The position numbers and the translations under genes are program-made. A stretch of 64,000 nt of DNA, taken from NCBI RefSeq assembly GCF_024347215.1, contig NZ_AP025282.1, positions 3,286,001 through 3,350,000 of the forward strand, read 5' to 3'. Below, in pieces: positions 51,773-61,469 of the stretch. This DNA comes from Aliamphritea ceti. GTDB taxonomy: Bacteria > Pseudomonadota > Gammaproteobacteria > Pseudomonadales > Balneatricaceae. Every line of letters begins with the position of its first letter. Positions within the stretch are counted from its first letter, which is position 1. The notes beneath the pieces were generated by a model. It was not told the origin of the DNA. It searched no databases and saw only the letters and a list, made by a program, of their open reading frames with translations.

Positions 51773-52225
51773 TTAATCGACCTGTTTAACGACCAGTACC
51801 ATACCCTGACTATCAACGATTTCGATCTTGCTGCCAGCAGCGATATTTTCATCCGCCTGCGCACGCCACAAAGTATCGCCAATCTGAATACGACCCAGTC
51901 CATTTTCAATCGGACCGGCCAAAACCAGCTGCCGGCCTACCAATTGTGCTGCCCGGTCATTCAGTAATGGCTGATCACTGCGGTCATTAAAACGACGGAA
52001 CAGTTTCCAGTACAGCAAGGTGAAAATCACTGAAGCCAGCGCAAACACCAATAACTGCTGTTGCCAGCCCATATCCGGGACTACAAACAGAATCACGGCC
52101 TGTAATAACGCTGCCAGCGCTATTCCTAACAAAAAACCAGCCGTGCCCAACACTTCAAATCCGAGCAGTAACATACCCAAAATTAACCAGTGCCATGGGC
52201 TTAGCTCAGTAAAAAACTCAGACAT
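51773..52225 (-). CDS. NfeD-like membrane protein
   Basis: A 150-residue protein. Four hydrophobic segments lie in residues 10-75 (HWLILGMLLLGFEVLGTAGF to VFALASVIFTLLYW). A C-terminal OB-fold domain follows (GRQLVLAGPIENGLGRIQIG, WRAQADENIAAGSKIEIVD). NfeD proteins are partners of SPFH proteins such as the one just upstream; the pair may organise membrane microdomains. Eight bases separate the two genes. Confidence 0.9.
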   Translation of the reverse strand: MSEFFTELSPWHWLILGMLLLGFEVLGTAGFLLGIALAALLQAVILFVVPDMGWQQQLLVFALASVIFTLLYWKLFRRFNDRSDQPLLNDRAAQLVGRQLVLAGPIENGLGRIQIGDTLWRAQADENIAAGSKIEIVDSQGMVLVVKQVD

Positions 52226-52233
52226 TGACCGCT

Positions 52234-53166
52234 TTACCCCTTGATCTTAGTTGCATTCAGCAACTCACTGATACCGGCAACAGAGCCAATTACGTTACTG
52301 GCTTCCAGCGGCATCATAATCACTTTACTGTTTTCTGCCGAAGCAACGCCCTGCAAAGCTTCAACATATTTTTGCGCAACGAAGTAATTCAGAGCCTGCG
52401 GATTACCCTGAGAAATAGCCTCTGATACCATCTGGGTTGCACGAGCTTCAGCTTCAGCCTCACGCTCACGTGCCTCAGCTTCACGGAAAGCCGCTTCTTT
52501 CTGGCCTTCAGCACGTAAAATAGACGCTTGCTTCTCACCTTCCGCAACAGCAATGGCAGCCTGACGCTCACCTTCAGCATTCAGAATTGCTGCACGCTTT
52601 TCACGCTCTGCCTTCATCTGGTTTGCCATAGCTTCAACCAGATCCTGCGGCGGAGAAATATCACGAATCTCAACCCGGGTTACTTTCACACCCCACGGAT
52701 CTGTCGCTTCATCGACCTTGGATAAAAGAGTGCCATTAATTGAATCGCGATTAGATAACATCTGATCCAGCTCCATCGAGCCAACTACCGCACGAATATT
52801 GGTCATCACCAGGTTTTGCATCGCCCGGTAAAGATCATTGACCTCATAGCTGGATTTAGCTGCGTCTAATACCTGAAAGAAGCATACCGCATCCGTAGTA
52901 ACCATAGCGTTATCTGAGCTGATAACTTCCTGCGGAGGAACATCCAATACCTGCTCCATCATATTCTGACGGTGCCCAATGGTATCGATAAAAGGAATAA
53001 TAATGTGCAGACCTGGCGGTAAAGTACGGGTATAGCGCCCAAAACGCTCTACCGTCCAGCCATAACCCTGCGGAACAACTTTCGCACCGGAATAGATAAC
53101 CAGCAATACCAGAATCAGCAGTACTATTGAAGTAACGCCAAATTGAGAAATACCTAAATCAAACAT
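52234..53166 (-). CDS. SPFH/Band 7 family protein (QmcA-like)
   Basis: A 310-residue stomatin-like protein. An N-terminal membrane anchor (VTSIVLLILVLLVIYSG) is followed by the Band 7 domain: VPQGYGWTVERFGRYTRTLP, GLHIIIPFIDTIGHRQNMME, DVPPQEVISSDNAMVTTDAV. Then comes a charged coiled coil (AEREKRAAILNAEGERQAAI) and a hydrophobic C-terminus. Together with NfeD it forms a two-gene operon like E. coli qmcA-ybbK, with a terminator after nfeD. Confidence 0.92.
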   Translation of the reverse strand: MFDLGISQFGVTSIVLLILVLLVIYSGAKVVPQGYGWTVERFGRYTRTLPPGLHIIIPFIDTIGHRQNMMEQVLDVPPQEVISSDNAMVTTDAVCFFQVLDAAKSSYEVNDLYRAMQNLVMTNIRAVVGSMELDQMLSNRDSINGTLLSKVDEATDPWGVKVTRVEIRDISPPQDLVEAMANQMKAEREKRAAILNAEGERQAAIAVAEGEKQASILRAEGQKEAAFREAEAREREAEAEARATQMVSEAISQGNPQALNYFVAQKYVEALQGVASAENSKVIMMPLEASNVIGSVAGISELLNATKIKG

Positions 53167-53383
53167 TTATAACTCCATTTAAACATTGTCTGAACCTGCA
53201 CCACGGTCATTTCTGAACACGACACAGATATACGTATAACTTTCGTCGCAGCATACTACCAGCGTCTGTTAACGCTTGGCAGCTTTATTGAAAAACCTGA
53301 CGGTATTGCCTGTAAAAATGAACGAATTACATTTTCTCAGGCAACATCAGAGCTAAAATTTTCCGCTGTTAAGAAACGAAGCT

Positions 53384-53923
53384 TTATTTAAATAAGGGTA
53401 GCAGCTGTCTGAAAGCAGGGCTGGCAGCATCCTGCACCAGATCAAACAGACACATTTCTACAGACGTACGCTGGGCTCCCGCCGCAGTCATCCGGTTTAA
53501 ACCTAAAGCACGGTTTTCAGCGGTGCGGGATGAAATAGCATCTTCGATGATTTCAACGTTATAACCTTTCGACAGTAAGCTCCTCACTGACTGATACACA
53601 CAAATATGTGCTTCCAGGCCGCACACCAGCAGATTTGTCTTATTAAGGCTTTCAATCCTGCTAACAATTTCCGGGTTACCACAACAGTCAAATGTGGTTT
53701 TTGACATAGGAGTCTGGTCCGCCAGTAATTCACTGACCTCAGGTAAAGTAGCACCAAGCCCCTGAGGATACTGTTCAATATGCAACACCGGTATTCCCAG
53801 TATTTTGGCCCCCTGTATTGCCCTGGTTATGCATTGCAGCATTGTTTCAGCGTTATACATACTACGCGCCAGTTTGCCCTGCACATCGATCACAATAAGA
53901 GCTGTTGTTTCAGCGGTTAACAT
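53384..53923 (-). CDS. isochorismatase-like cysteine hydrolase
   Basis: A 179-residue protein of the isochorismatase-like fold, close to YcaC. ATG at 53923 is preferred (AGGAG 7 bases upstream; the ORF reaches to 54007). Catalytic residues: Asp in LIVIDVQGKLA, Lys in TPMSKTTFDCCG and Cys in LLVCGLEAHICVYQSVRSL (the GxExHxCV signature). Reaction unknown; relatives hydrolyse amides. It is divergent from the EamA gene. Confidence 0.9.
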   Translation of the reverse strand: MLTAETTALIVIDVQGKLARSMYNAETMLQCITRAIQGAKILGIPVLHIEQYPQGLGATLPEVSELLADQTPMSKTTFDCCGNPEIVSRIESLNKTNLLVCGLEAHICVYQSVRSLLSKGYNVEIIEDAISSRTAENRALGLNRMTAAGAQRTSVEMCLFDLVQDAASPAFRQLLPLFK

Positions 53924-54132
53924 ATACACTCCTGTTTTTTGTATCATTATACTGTAACCCGCCGAACTTCCGGGAACGTAAGCGAAAAGACTAAAGATAA
54001 AAGCCATATAGCAATATATAAGACAGTTGTAACTTACGTCTTAACTCACAGTATTCAGACAAGGACGCTAAATCAAGGTGCCAACATATACTTATAAAGC
54101 ATCAGTAACTCGCCACTCTGTAACATGCCAAT

Positions 54133-54981
54133 ATGCATAACGAATACCTAAAAGGCGCTCTGCTGACAGCACTTGGGGTCACGATTCTCAGCTTTGATGC
54201 ACTGCTGATACGCCTGATAGACGCTCACTCTTTTGGCTTAATTTTCTGGCGCGGCAGCCTGCTTAGCTTAGTGGTCTATATCTGGTGCAAAAGCTATAAA
54301 CCCCGTGTAAATACCCTGCAGTTTGATGCTGCTATGCTCCGCTCAGCGGCTCTGTTTGCTATTAGCAGCTTTTCCTTCGTCAGCGCTATCAAAATAACCT
54401 CAGCCGCAAACGTCCTAGTCATCATCAGCGCTACGCCTATGATCTCAGCAGTACTGGCCCATATTTTCCTTAAAGAAAAATCTCCACCAATAACCTGGAT
54501 AGCGATATTTATCTGTATGGGCGGCATTGTCTGGGTGCTCAGGGACGGCTGGCACAGTGGCAAAATGCTGGGGGACATGTTCGCTGTACTTTGCTGTCTT
54601 GGTATTTCTGCAAAGTTCGTCAACGACCGACACGCCCGCTCCCGGGATATGACACCGTCCTTAATACTCGCGGGTATCATGATGGCGGCAATCGCGGCCT
54701 GTTTTGCCAATCCTTTTATCATGGCCCCACAGGACTGGTTATGGATAATCGCTCTGTGCGTTGTGGTTCTGCCAGCAGCATTCATTCTGATTACACTTGG
54801 GCCAATGCGAATTCCTGCAGCAGAAGTCAGCATGATGATGCTTCTGGAAACAGCATTGGGACCTTTATGGGTCTGGCTGATTCTGCAAGAAGTGCCACCT
54901 ACCTCAACGTTACAGGGCGGATCAGTGGTTATTTTAACGCTGCTGGCTCACAGCCTGCTGCGGTGGCGTAAACCTGTGTAG
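54133..54981 (+). CDS. EamA/DMT family transporter
   Basis: A 282-residue membrane protein with about ten hydrophobic segments, two EamA repeats. The first opens LLTALGVTILSFDALLIRL; the second includes DMFAVLCCLGISAKFVNDRH; the end has MMMLLETALGPLWVWLILQE. Export of a small metabolite is expected, substrate unknown. Not related closely to the cassette EamA gene at 8277. The ribosome site is weak. Confidence 0.88.
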   Translation: MHNEYLKGALLTALGVTILSFDALLIRLIDAHSFGLIFWRGSLLSLVVYIWCKSYKPRVNTLQFDAAMLRSAALFAISSFSFVSAIKITSAANVLVIISATPMISAVLAHIFLKEKSPPITWIAIFICMGGIVWVLRDGWHSGKMLGDMFAVLCCLGISAKFVNDRHARSRDMTPSLILAGIMMAAIAACFANPFIMAPQDWLWIIALCVVVLPAAFILITLGPMRIPAAEVSMMMLLETALGPLWVWLILQEVPPTSTLQGGSVVILTLLAHSLLRWRKPV

Positions 54982-55188
54982 ACATGGCGAGAACAGAACT
55001 AAAAAGCTTGCGAACAAGCTATCTGTTTATGGCAAAGCAGTGCACTTCTTATCAGCTTAACAAATCGTTACAAATCTCGACTCACAGTTTACTTTTGCGT
55101 TGATTAAAATATCCAATCAGCACGATTAAAGATCCAAATCGCAACTAAACTTGGCAAGCTTAAAAAGCTACTATAGAATCGACGCACA

Positions 55189-55216
55189 GTTTTAAGACGA
55201 CCGGTCTAATTAATTT
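55189..55216. promoter_or_regulatory. candidate operator for the TetR regulator
   Basis: TTAAGACGACCGGTCTAATT, containing the perfect palindrome GACCGGTC at 55199-55206, lies 67 bases before the TetR gene. AGACCGGTCT-like sites are typical for several TetR regulators. The wider 300-bp gap (54982-55282) is otherwise AT-rich with no gene. Confidence 0.5.
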
Positions 55217-55282
55217 AAAAAATCATCTATTACAACACAGACCCGGTAAAGAAGAAGTTAAGAAAACGTTAAGACGCAGACT

Positions 55283-55906
55283 ATGAATCGACCTAAACGT
55301 AACGAACACAACCGCGAAACTATCCTTGAAAAAGGCATGGAACTGTTTAACCAGCGTGGTTATCACGGTACTGGCATAAAAGAGATTCTCGATGCCTGCC
55401 AAGTCCCTAAGGGCTCTTTCTACAACTACTTTGAAAGCAAAGAACAATTTGCCGTGGACGTACTGAACTATCATCACGACCAGGAAAACGCAAAGTGGCA
55501 ACACCACTTCGCCACCACTGAAGGCCGTCGCCTGCAGCAAATACGTGAAATGATAAATTCCTTTGTTGATGGCTACGAACAAGATCCTAATCTTTGTGGC
55601 TGCCTGCTTACCAATCTGATGGGGGAAGTTGGCAACCTTAGCGAGTCATTCCGCAAGGTAATTCAAGCCTCTTCCGAAGAAGTTATTAGCTGTATTACTG
55701 AAGATCTGGTTGTTGCTCAGCAAGAAGGTGATGTTCGTACTGATATGCCCGTAGACGTCATGGCTAAGTTGTTCTGGGACAGCTGGCAAGGCGCTCTGCT
55801 GAGAACTAAAGTTAATGGCTCAACCCAGCCACTGCAGGAAACTGTAGATACTCTGTTTACTCTATTTAAAGCCCCCGATGGCGCAAGCCAGGAGAACAAT
55901 GCATGA
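55283..55906 (+). CDS. TetR/AcrR family regulator of the efflux operon
   Basis: A 207-residue repressor-type protein. HTH domain (about 8-55): NRETILEKGMELFNQRGYHG, TGIKEILDACQVPKGSFYNY, FESKEQFAVDVL. The C-terminal ligand domain includes LCGCLLTNLMGEVGNLSESF, as in the AcuR/NemR-like subgroup. The stop overlaps the start of the membrane fusion protein (ATGA), so the regulator is the first gene of the operon it probably controls. Confidence 0.92.
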   Translation: MNRPKRNEHNRETILEKGMELFNQRGYHGTGIKEILDACQVPKGSFYNYFESKEQFAVDVLNYHHDQENAKWQHHFATTEGRRLQQIREMINSFVDGYEQDPNLCGCLLTNLMGEVGNLSESFRKVIQASSEEVISCITEDLVVAQQEGDVRTDMPVDVMAKLFWDSWQGALLRTKVNGSTQPLQETVDTLFTLFKAPDGASQENNA

Positions 55907-56964
55907 AGCCGATGAAACAATACCTGCTGGCCTGCGCGACCAGCCTGATACTTATACCCAGTATCAGTCAGGCCGCAGACGAAGCACCGCAGGGGCTGCC
56001 GGCTGAAGTTGTACACGCAACAACAACCCAGCTTGACGACACTATTGAAGTTGTCGGCAACCTGACCGCTAACGAAGCGGTTATTCTGCGCCCTGAGCAA
56101 AGCGGCATCATCCGTGAAGTACTGTTCGAAGAAGGCTCTATCGTTGAACAGGGCCAGCAACTGATACAACTGGATACTGCCATTTATGCTGCTGAACTGC
56201 AGCAGGCTAAAGCCCGTGTAGCACTGAGCCAGATCGCCTTTAAGCGTGCAGACAGTCTATCCAAGAAACGTGTTGGTTCGCAGCAGGACCGCGACTCAGC
56301 GCTGGCTCAGTTACGTGTTGATCAGGCACAGCAGGTATTAGCCGAAACCCGTCTGGCTAAAATGACCATCACTGCTCCATACCCGGGCAGCATTGGTTTG
56401 CGAAAAGTCAGCCCTGGTGATTACGTAAACGCCGGCGAAGACTTAGTCGAGCTGGTTGATAACCACACCATGAAAGTAGAATTCCGTGTGCCTGAAAAGT
56501 TCTTCGCCCGCCTGAAGCCAGGCCAGACAATCAAACTCAACAGTGACGCCCTGCGTGGTGAATCTTTCAGCGGTGAAATTTATGCTATTTCACCCACTAT
56601 TAACGACCGTAGCCACAACGTACTGGTACGTGCCCGGGTACCAAACCCGGAACTCAAACTGCGCCCAGGCCTGTTTGCCAAGGTTCAAATTCTATTGGAC
56701 AGCTTAGATGCAGCCGTCATGGTGCCGGAAGAAGCGATTATTCCGAAGAATAATAAGTTCTTCGTATATAAGGTTGTTGATAACAGCATTGAAATGGTCA
56801 ACGTTGAAATCGGCCAGCGCCGTGGTGCAGAAGTACATATCGCTAGCGGCCTGGCGGCTGATGACGTAATCGTCACCGCTGGCCAGTTAAAACTCTTCCC
56901 TGGCATGCCGGTAACACCTATCTTTGTTGACGGCAGCCAGTCAGCTAAAGGGGAGTCTGAGTAA
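55903..56964 (+). CDS. RND efflux periplasmic adaptor
   Basis: A 353-residue membrane fusion protein. N-terminal signal region (YLLACATSLILIPSISQAAD). The lipoyl-like parts (GIIREVLFEEGSIVEQGQQL and MTITAPYPGSIGLRKVSPGD) flank a helical hairpin (AELQQAKARVALSQIAFKRA). A beta-barrel part follows (NVLVRARVPNPELKLRPGLF). Links the inner-membrane pump to the outer-membrane channel. Overlaps tetR upstream and abuts the RND pump. Confidence 0.93.
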   Translation: MKPMKQYLLACATSLILIPSISQAADEAPQGLPAEVVHATTTQLDDTIEVVGNLTANEAVILRPEQSGIIREVLFEEGSIVEQGQQLIQLDTAIYAAELQQAKARVALSQIAFKRADSLSKKRVGSQQDRDSALAQLRVDQAQQVLAETRLAKMTITAPYPGSIGLRKVSPGDYVNAGEDLVELVDNHTMKVEFRVPEKFFARLKPGQTIKLNSDALRGESFSGEIYAISPTINDRSHNVLVRARVPNPELKLRPGLFAKVQILLDSLDAAVMVPEEAIIPKNNKFFVYKVVDNSIEMVNVEIGQRRGAEVHIASGLAADDVIVTAGQLKLFPGMPVTPIFVDGSQSAKGESE

Positions 56965-59900
56965 TGATCCTCTCTGATATCAGTATCCAGCGTCCGGTAC
57001 TGGCCAGTGTGATGAGCCTGCTGATCTTACTGATCGGCGCCATCGCGTATGACCGGTTAACGGTGCGGGAATACCCAAAAATCGACGTACCGGTTGTAAC
57101 CGTTGAAACCAAATACCCTGGCGCCAGCGCATCTATAATAGAAAGCCAGGTTACCCAGATAATCGAAGACTCTTTATCCGGTATTGAAGGGGTTGATTTC
57201 ATCAGCTCTATCAGCCGCTCAGAAACCAGCCAGATCACTGTTACCTTCAATCTTGACCGTGACTCTGACAATGCAGCAAACGATGTCCGGGACCGGGTTG
57301 GACGGGTACGTGGCCAGCTACCGGATGACGTAGATGAGCCTGTTACCAGTAAATCTGAAGCGGATGCACAGCCAATAATCTGGCTTGCCCTGTCTTCCGA
57401 CCGTCATGATCCAATGCTTATGTCCGATCTGACAGATCGCCTGGTAAAAGATCCTCTTCAAACCGTATCAGGCGTTGCAAACGTTCTGCTGTTTGGCGAC
57501 CGTCGCTATGCCATGCGCATCTGGCTTGATCCCGCACGAATGGCTGCTTATAAAGTAATTCCGCAAGACATCGAAGACGCACTGAATAAGCAGAACGTTG
57601 AGATACCTGCCGGCCGTATCGAAAGTTCACAACGTGAATTCAGCGTGCTGTCCCGTACAGATCTGAACACAGTAGAACAGTTCAATGACATTATTATACG
57701 TAACGACAGCGGTTATCCGGTACGTATCCGCGACGTTGCTACCGTTAACATTGCCCCGGAAGATGACCGCAAAGTATCGCGCTTCAATGGCGAAACTGCC
57801 ATTGCACTAGGTGTTGTAAAACAGTCAACCGCGAACCCACTGGATGTATCCGACGGAATAAAAGAACGTCTGCCACAGATTCAGGCAAGCCTGCCTGAAG
57901 GCATCAAAGTGAAGATCGCATACGACTCTTCTATCTTTATTGCCAAGTCTATTGATTCGGTATTCAGTACAATTCTGCAGGCCAGTGGTCTGGTTATACT
58001 GGTTATTTTCTTCTTTCTGCGAAACGTTCGCGCCACCCTGATTCCGGTTATTACTATTCCGCTGTCACTGGTGGGCGTATTTGCCATGATGTATTTCTTT
58101 GGTTTCAGCGTGAACACCCTCACCCTGCTGGCCATGGTACTGGCGATTGGCTTAGTGGTAGATGACGCCATCGTAATGCTGGAAAACATATACCGACACG
58201 TTGAAAACGGTATGACCCCCATTCAGGCAGCTTTCAAAGGCAGCCGGGAAATTGGCTTCGCGGTAATCGCGACAACACTGACACTGGTTGCTGTATTTGC
58301 CCCGGTTGCTTTCACCCCCGGACGTACCGGCAAACTGTTTACTGAGTTCTCGCTGACACTGGCAGGCGCTGTTGTGGTGTCTACATTTATCGCCCTTACA
58401 CTGTCTCCAATGATGGCTTCCCGCCTCCTGAAGCACGAGAAACGCCACAGCGCCCTGTTTAATCTGGTTGAAGGCTGGTTAATAGCGTTGAATAACAGCT
58501 ACGCCGCATCGCTGAAGTTCGTGCTGCGTTCCCGAATGCTGGCACTGGCTATTATGGCCGGCAGTATTTTCGGTAGTTATTACTTCTACACGCAACTACC
58601 ACAGGAACTGGCACCGACCGAAGACCGTGGTGATATTCTGGCAATGTCTATTGCTCCGGACGGGGCATCTGTCGGCTTTGTAGACAAGTACGCCCGTCAG
58701 GTTGAAGGCATGCTCAGCGAAGTACCGGAAGGCCGCCACTACTTCAGCATTGTTGGCTTCCCTACTGAAACCAACTCGATGGCATTCATTTCCCTGAAAC
58801 CATGGGAAGAACGTGCCCGTAGCCAGCAATCCATTGCTGCGCAACTGACACCGCAGCTGTTCGGCGGCGTAACCGGCACCATGTCATTCGCGATGAACCT
58901 GCCTTCACTGGGCCAGAGCTTTATCTCCCGTCCGGTTGAATTCATCATCAAATCGAACAGTGATTACTCCGAACTACAGGGCATTGCTGACCAGCTAATG
59001 GGGCGGATTCTGCAGAATCCGGGCTTCATCCAGCCGGATGTGGATCTGAAACTGAATAAACCTGAACTGGCCATTGATGTTGACCGTAACAAAGCCTCTG
59101 AAGTCGGTGTGGATGTCAGCCTGATCGGACGCACACTGGAAACGTACATCGCCAGCCGCCAGGTTACCCGCTTTAAGAAGGACGGTGAACAGTACGACGT
59201 GATCGTACAGGTTCAGCCTGATGAACGAAGCAACCCGGCTGATCTGAGCAATCTGTACCTGCGCAATCAGAATGACGAAATGATCCAGCTATCGAACCTT
59301 GTCGATGTACAGGAAAGCGTTGCACCAAAGGAGCTTAACCACTTCGATAAGATGAAGTCTGTTACTTTCCAGGCAATTCTGGCACCCGGTTACAGCGTCG
59401 GCGAAGCCTTGGACTTTATCGAACAGGCCATGGCTGAGATCAGCCCTAACACTTTATATGACTACGGCGGACAATCGCGGGAATTCAAAAATTCCAGCAA
59501 CAGCCTGATCATCACAGCTGCACTGGCTGCCCTCTTTACCTTTCTGGTACTGGCTGCACAGTTTGAAAGCTTTAAGCACCCGCTGATCATCATGCTATCT
59601 GTACCACCAGCAATCTTTGGTGCAGTAATGGCTCTGTATTTCACCGGTGCGTCACTCAGCATCTACAGTAAAATTGGCCTGATAACCCTGATAGGCCTGG
59701 TCACCAAACACGGCATTCTGATTGTCGAGTTTGCCAACCAGTTACAACAGAAAGGCGCCAGCGTCAGCGACGCTGTACTTGAAGCAGCAATCCTGCGGTT
59801 ACGTCCTATTCTGATGACCACTGCTGCGACAGTATTAGGCGCCTTCCCACTGGCTTTCGCCATGGGTGCGGGTGCAGAAAGCCGCCAGCAACTGGGTTGG

Positions 59901-60068
59901 GTAATCGTCGGAGGCATGACACTGGGAACAATTCTGACTCTATTTGTAATACCTACGGTATACAGTTATCTTGGTAAGCGCCTGTTTAAACAGGTCTCTT
60001 ACCAGGAAGTAGCTGAAAAAACTGACACGATGAACACTGATAGCATCATTAACAGCAACACTAAGTAA
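56964..60068 (+). CDS. RND (HAE1-type) multidrug efflux pump
   Basis: A 1034-residue inner-membrane proton-driven pump with twelve helices and two large periplasmic loops. It starts SDISIQRPVLASVMSLLILL; helix 4 carries the proton-relay aspartates in AIGLVVDDAIVMLENIYRHV; the second half has GLITLIGLVTKHGILIVEFA and RLRPILMTTAATVLGAFPLA. Full length. Substrates unknown. Located between its adaptor and a TolC-like channel, so the tripartite set is complete. Confidence 0.95.
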   Translation: MILSDISIQRPVLASVMSLLILLIGAIAYDRLTVREYPKIDVPVVTVETKYPGASASIIESQVTQIIEDSLSGIEGVDFISSISRSETSQITVTFNLDRDSDNAANDVRDRVGRVRGQLPDDVDEPVTSKSEADAQPIIWLALSSDRHDPMLMSDLTDRLVKDPLQTVSGVANVLLFGDRRYAMRIWLDPARMAAYKVIPQDIEDALNKQNVEIPAGRIESSQREFSVLSRTDLNTVEQFNDIIIRNDSGYPVRIRDVATVNIAPEDDRKVSRFNGETAIALGVVKQSTANPLDVSDGIKERLPQIQASLPEGIKVKIAYDSSIFIAKSIDSVFSTILQASGLVILVIFFFLRNVRATLIPVITIPLSLVGVFAMMYFFGFSVNTLTLLAMVLAIGLVVDDAIVMLENIYRHVENGMTPIQAAFKGSREIGFAVIATTLTLVAVFAPVAFTPGRTGKLFTEFSLTLAGAVVVSTFIALTLSPMMASRLLKHEKRHSALFNLVEGWLIALNNSYAASLKFVLRSRMLALAIMAGSIFGSYYFYTQLPQELAPTEDRGDILAMSIAPDGASVGFVDKYARQVEGMLSEVPEGRHYFSIVGFPTETNSMAFISLKPWEERARSQQSIAAQLTPQLFGGVTGTMSFAMNLPSLGQSFISRPVEFIIKSNSDYSELQGIADQLMGRILQNPGFIQPDVDLKLNKPELAIDVDRNKASEVGVDVSLIGRTLETYIASRQVTRFKKDGEQYDVIVQVQPDERSNPADLSNLYLRNQNDEMIQLSNLVDVQESVAPKELNHFDKMKSVTFQAILAPGYSVGEALDFIEQAMAEISPNTLYDYGGQSREFKNSSNSLIITAALAALFTFLVLAAQFESFKHPLIIMLSVPPAIFGAVMALYFTGASLSIYSKIGLITLIGLVTKHGILIVEFANQLQQKGASVSDAVLEAAILRLRPILMTTAATVLGAFPLAFAMGAGAESRQQLGWVIVGGMTLGTILTLFVIPTVYSYLGKRLFKQVSYQEVAEKTDTMNTDSIINSNTK

Positions 60069-60093
60069 CAGCTGACAGGAAAGGAAAACTAAC

Positions 60094-61401
60094 GTGAAAA
60101 TGGTAAAAAATCTTTGCCGCTTAACCTTGCTGGCAGGCTGCATTCAAGCCTCAATAGCACAAGCAGGCAGCCTGGCAGACATCTATCAGCAGGCCCTACA
60201 GCACGACCCACAACTTAAAGCTTCAGCCGCATCATCTCTGGCTGGTACGGAAGCAATTCCACAGGCAGAAGCAGGCTTACGCCCAACGATCAGCCTGAAC
60301 GCCAACGCGACCCGGAATGAAACCACCACCCGTGATTTTAACAACACGGGCTATACCGTCAGCCTGAGCCAGCCGATCTATAACTCTGCTGCCTGGTACG
60401 GTGTTGAACGTGGCAAAGCTCTCAGCCAGACAGCTCAACTGCAATATGAGCAGACTCAGCAAAACCTGATTATCCGCAGTGTAGAAAGCTACCTGAACGT
60501 ACTGCGCGCCAAGAACACACTGGAAACGACGCAAGCTGAAGAACGCGCGATTAAACGTCGTCTGGATCAGGTTAACGCGCAGTTTGAAGTTGGTCTGATT
60601 CCTATCACAGATGTTCACGAAGCTCAGGCATCTTATGACAACGCCAAAGTTTCCCGAATTCTTGCCGAAGGTGAACTGGATAACAGCTTTGAAGCGATCG
60701 AACGCCTGGCTGGCCAAAGTTACAACGACGTTGATGTACTCAGCGCTAAATACCCTATCGACAACCTGGAATCCAATGATGCCAATGCCTGGCTAAACAA
60801 AGCCAGAGAAGGCAACCTGGCACTGCAGGTAGCCGACAGCAATGTTGAGTCCAGCCGCCAACTGACACGGATTAACCGTAGCGGACATAAACCAACAGTA
60901 TCTCTGACCGCCAGCCACGATCAGGACAAAGGCACCACCTTTAACGACAACCGTAACGAAACCAATCAGATCGGTCTGACATTCAGTCTGCCACTGTATT
61001 CCGGTGGCGGAACCAGCTCACAGATCAGAGAATCAGAATACCGTCTGGATGAAGCACTGCAAAACCGTGAAGACGTGTTTCAGGGTATCAAGCTAGACAC
61101 CCGCAGCCTGCTGCGCAATCTGTCCACTGACGTTCTGAGTGTTGCTGCCCGCAAACAAAGCATTCGCTCCAGCGAAACCGCACTGAAAGCCACTGAAGAA
61201 GGTTTCAACGTCGGTACGCGTAACGTAGTAGACGTATTACAGGCAGAGCAAAACCTCTACCGTGCACAGCGTGATTACGCCGAAGCGCGTTTCAACTATG
61301 TGTTAAACCTGTTCCGCTTTAAGCAGGTTATTGGCACTTTGAATCCTGAAGACATTCAGGGTCTGGATATCTGGATGGTTGCCGAAAGTGAGCAAGGCTA
61401 A
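60094..61401 (+). CDS. TolC family outer membrane channel protein
   Basis: A 435-residue outer-membrane efflux protein. A signal peptide (LCRLTLLAGCIQASIAQAGS) is followed by the TolC repeats: SLADIYQQALQHDPQLKASA, then IRSVESYLNVLRAKNTLETT and VGTRNVVDVLQAEQNLYRAQ in the second repeat. Full length for the family (TolC is about 490). It follows the pump by 25 bases and ends the operon at a strong terminator. The start at 60094 (ATG 60094 is GTG by the sequence GTGAAAATG) could be the GTG or the ATG three codons later. Confidence 0.94.
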   Translation: MKMVKNLCRLTLLAGCIQASIAQAGSLADIYQQALQHDPQLKASAASSLAGTEAIPQAEAGLRPTISLNANATRNETTTRDFNNTGYTVSLSQPIYNSAAWYGVERGKALSQTAQLQYEQTQQNLIIRSVESYLNVLRAKNTLETTQAEERAIKRRLDQVNAQFEVGLIPITDVHEAQASYDNAKVSRILAEGELDNSFEAIERLAGQSYNDVDVLSAKYPIDNLESNDANAWLNKAREGNLALQVADSNVESSRQLTRINRSGHKPTVSLTASHDQDKGTTFNDNRNETNQIGLTFSLPLYSGGGTSSQIRESEYRLDEALQNREDVFQGIKLDTRSLLRNLSTDVLSVAARKQSIRSSETALKATEEGFNVGTRNVVDVLQAEQNLYRAQRDYAEARFNYVLNLFRFKQVIGTLNPEDIQGLDIWMVAESEQG

Positions 61402-61423
61402 CACCTGCTAATCTTCAGACACA

Positions 61424-61453
61424 AAAAAACGCGCTATAAAGCGCGTTTTTTTT
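61424..61453. terminator. bidirectional terminator between the efflux operon and fabV
   Basis: Stem AAAAAAACGCGC / GCGCGTTTTTTTT, loop TATAAA; usable on both strands for the convergent genes. Confidence 0.9.
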
Positions 61454-61469
61454 CGTCCGCATCAGCGAA

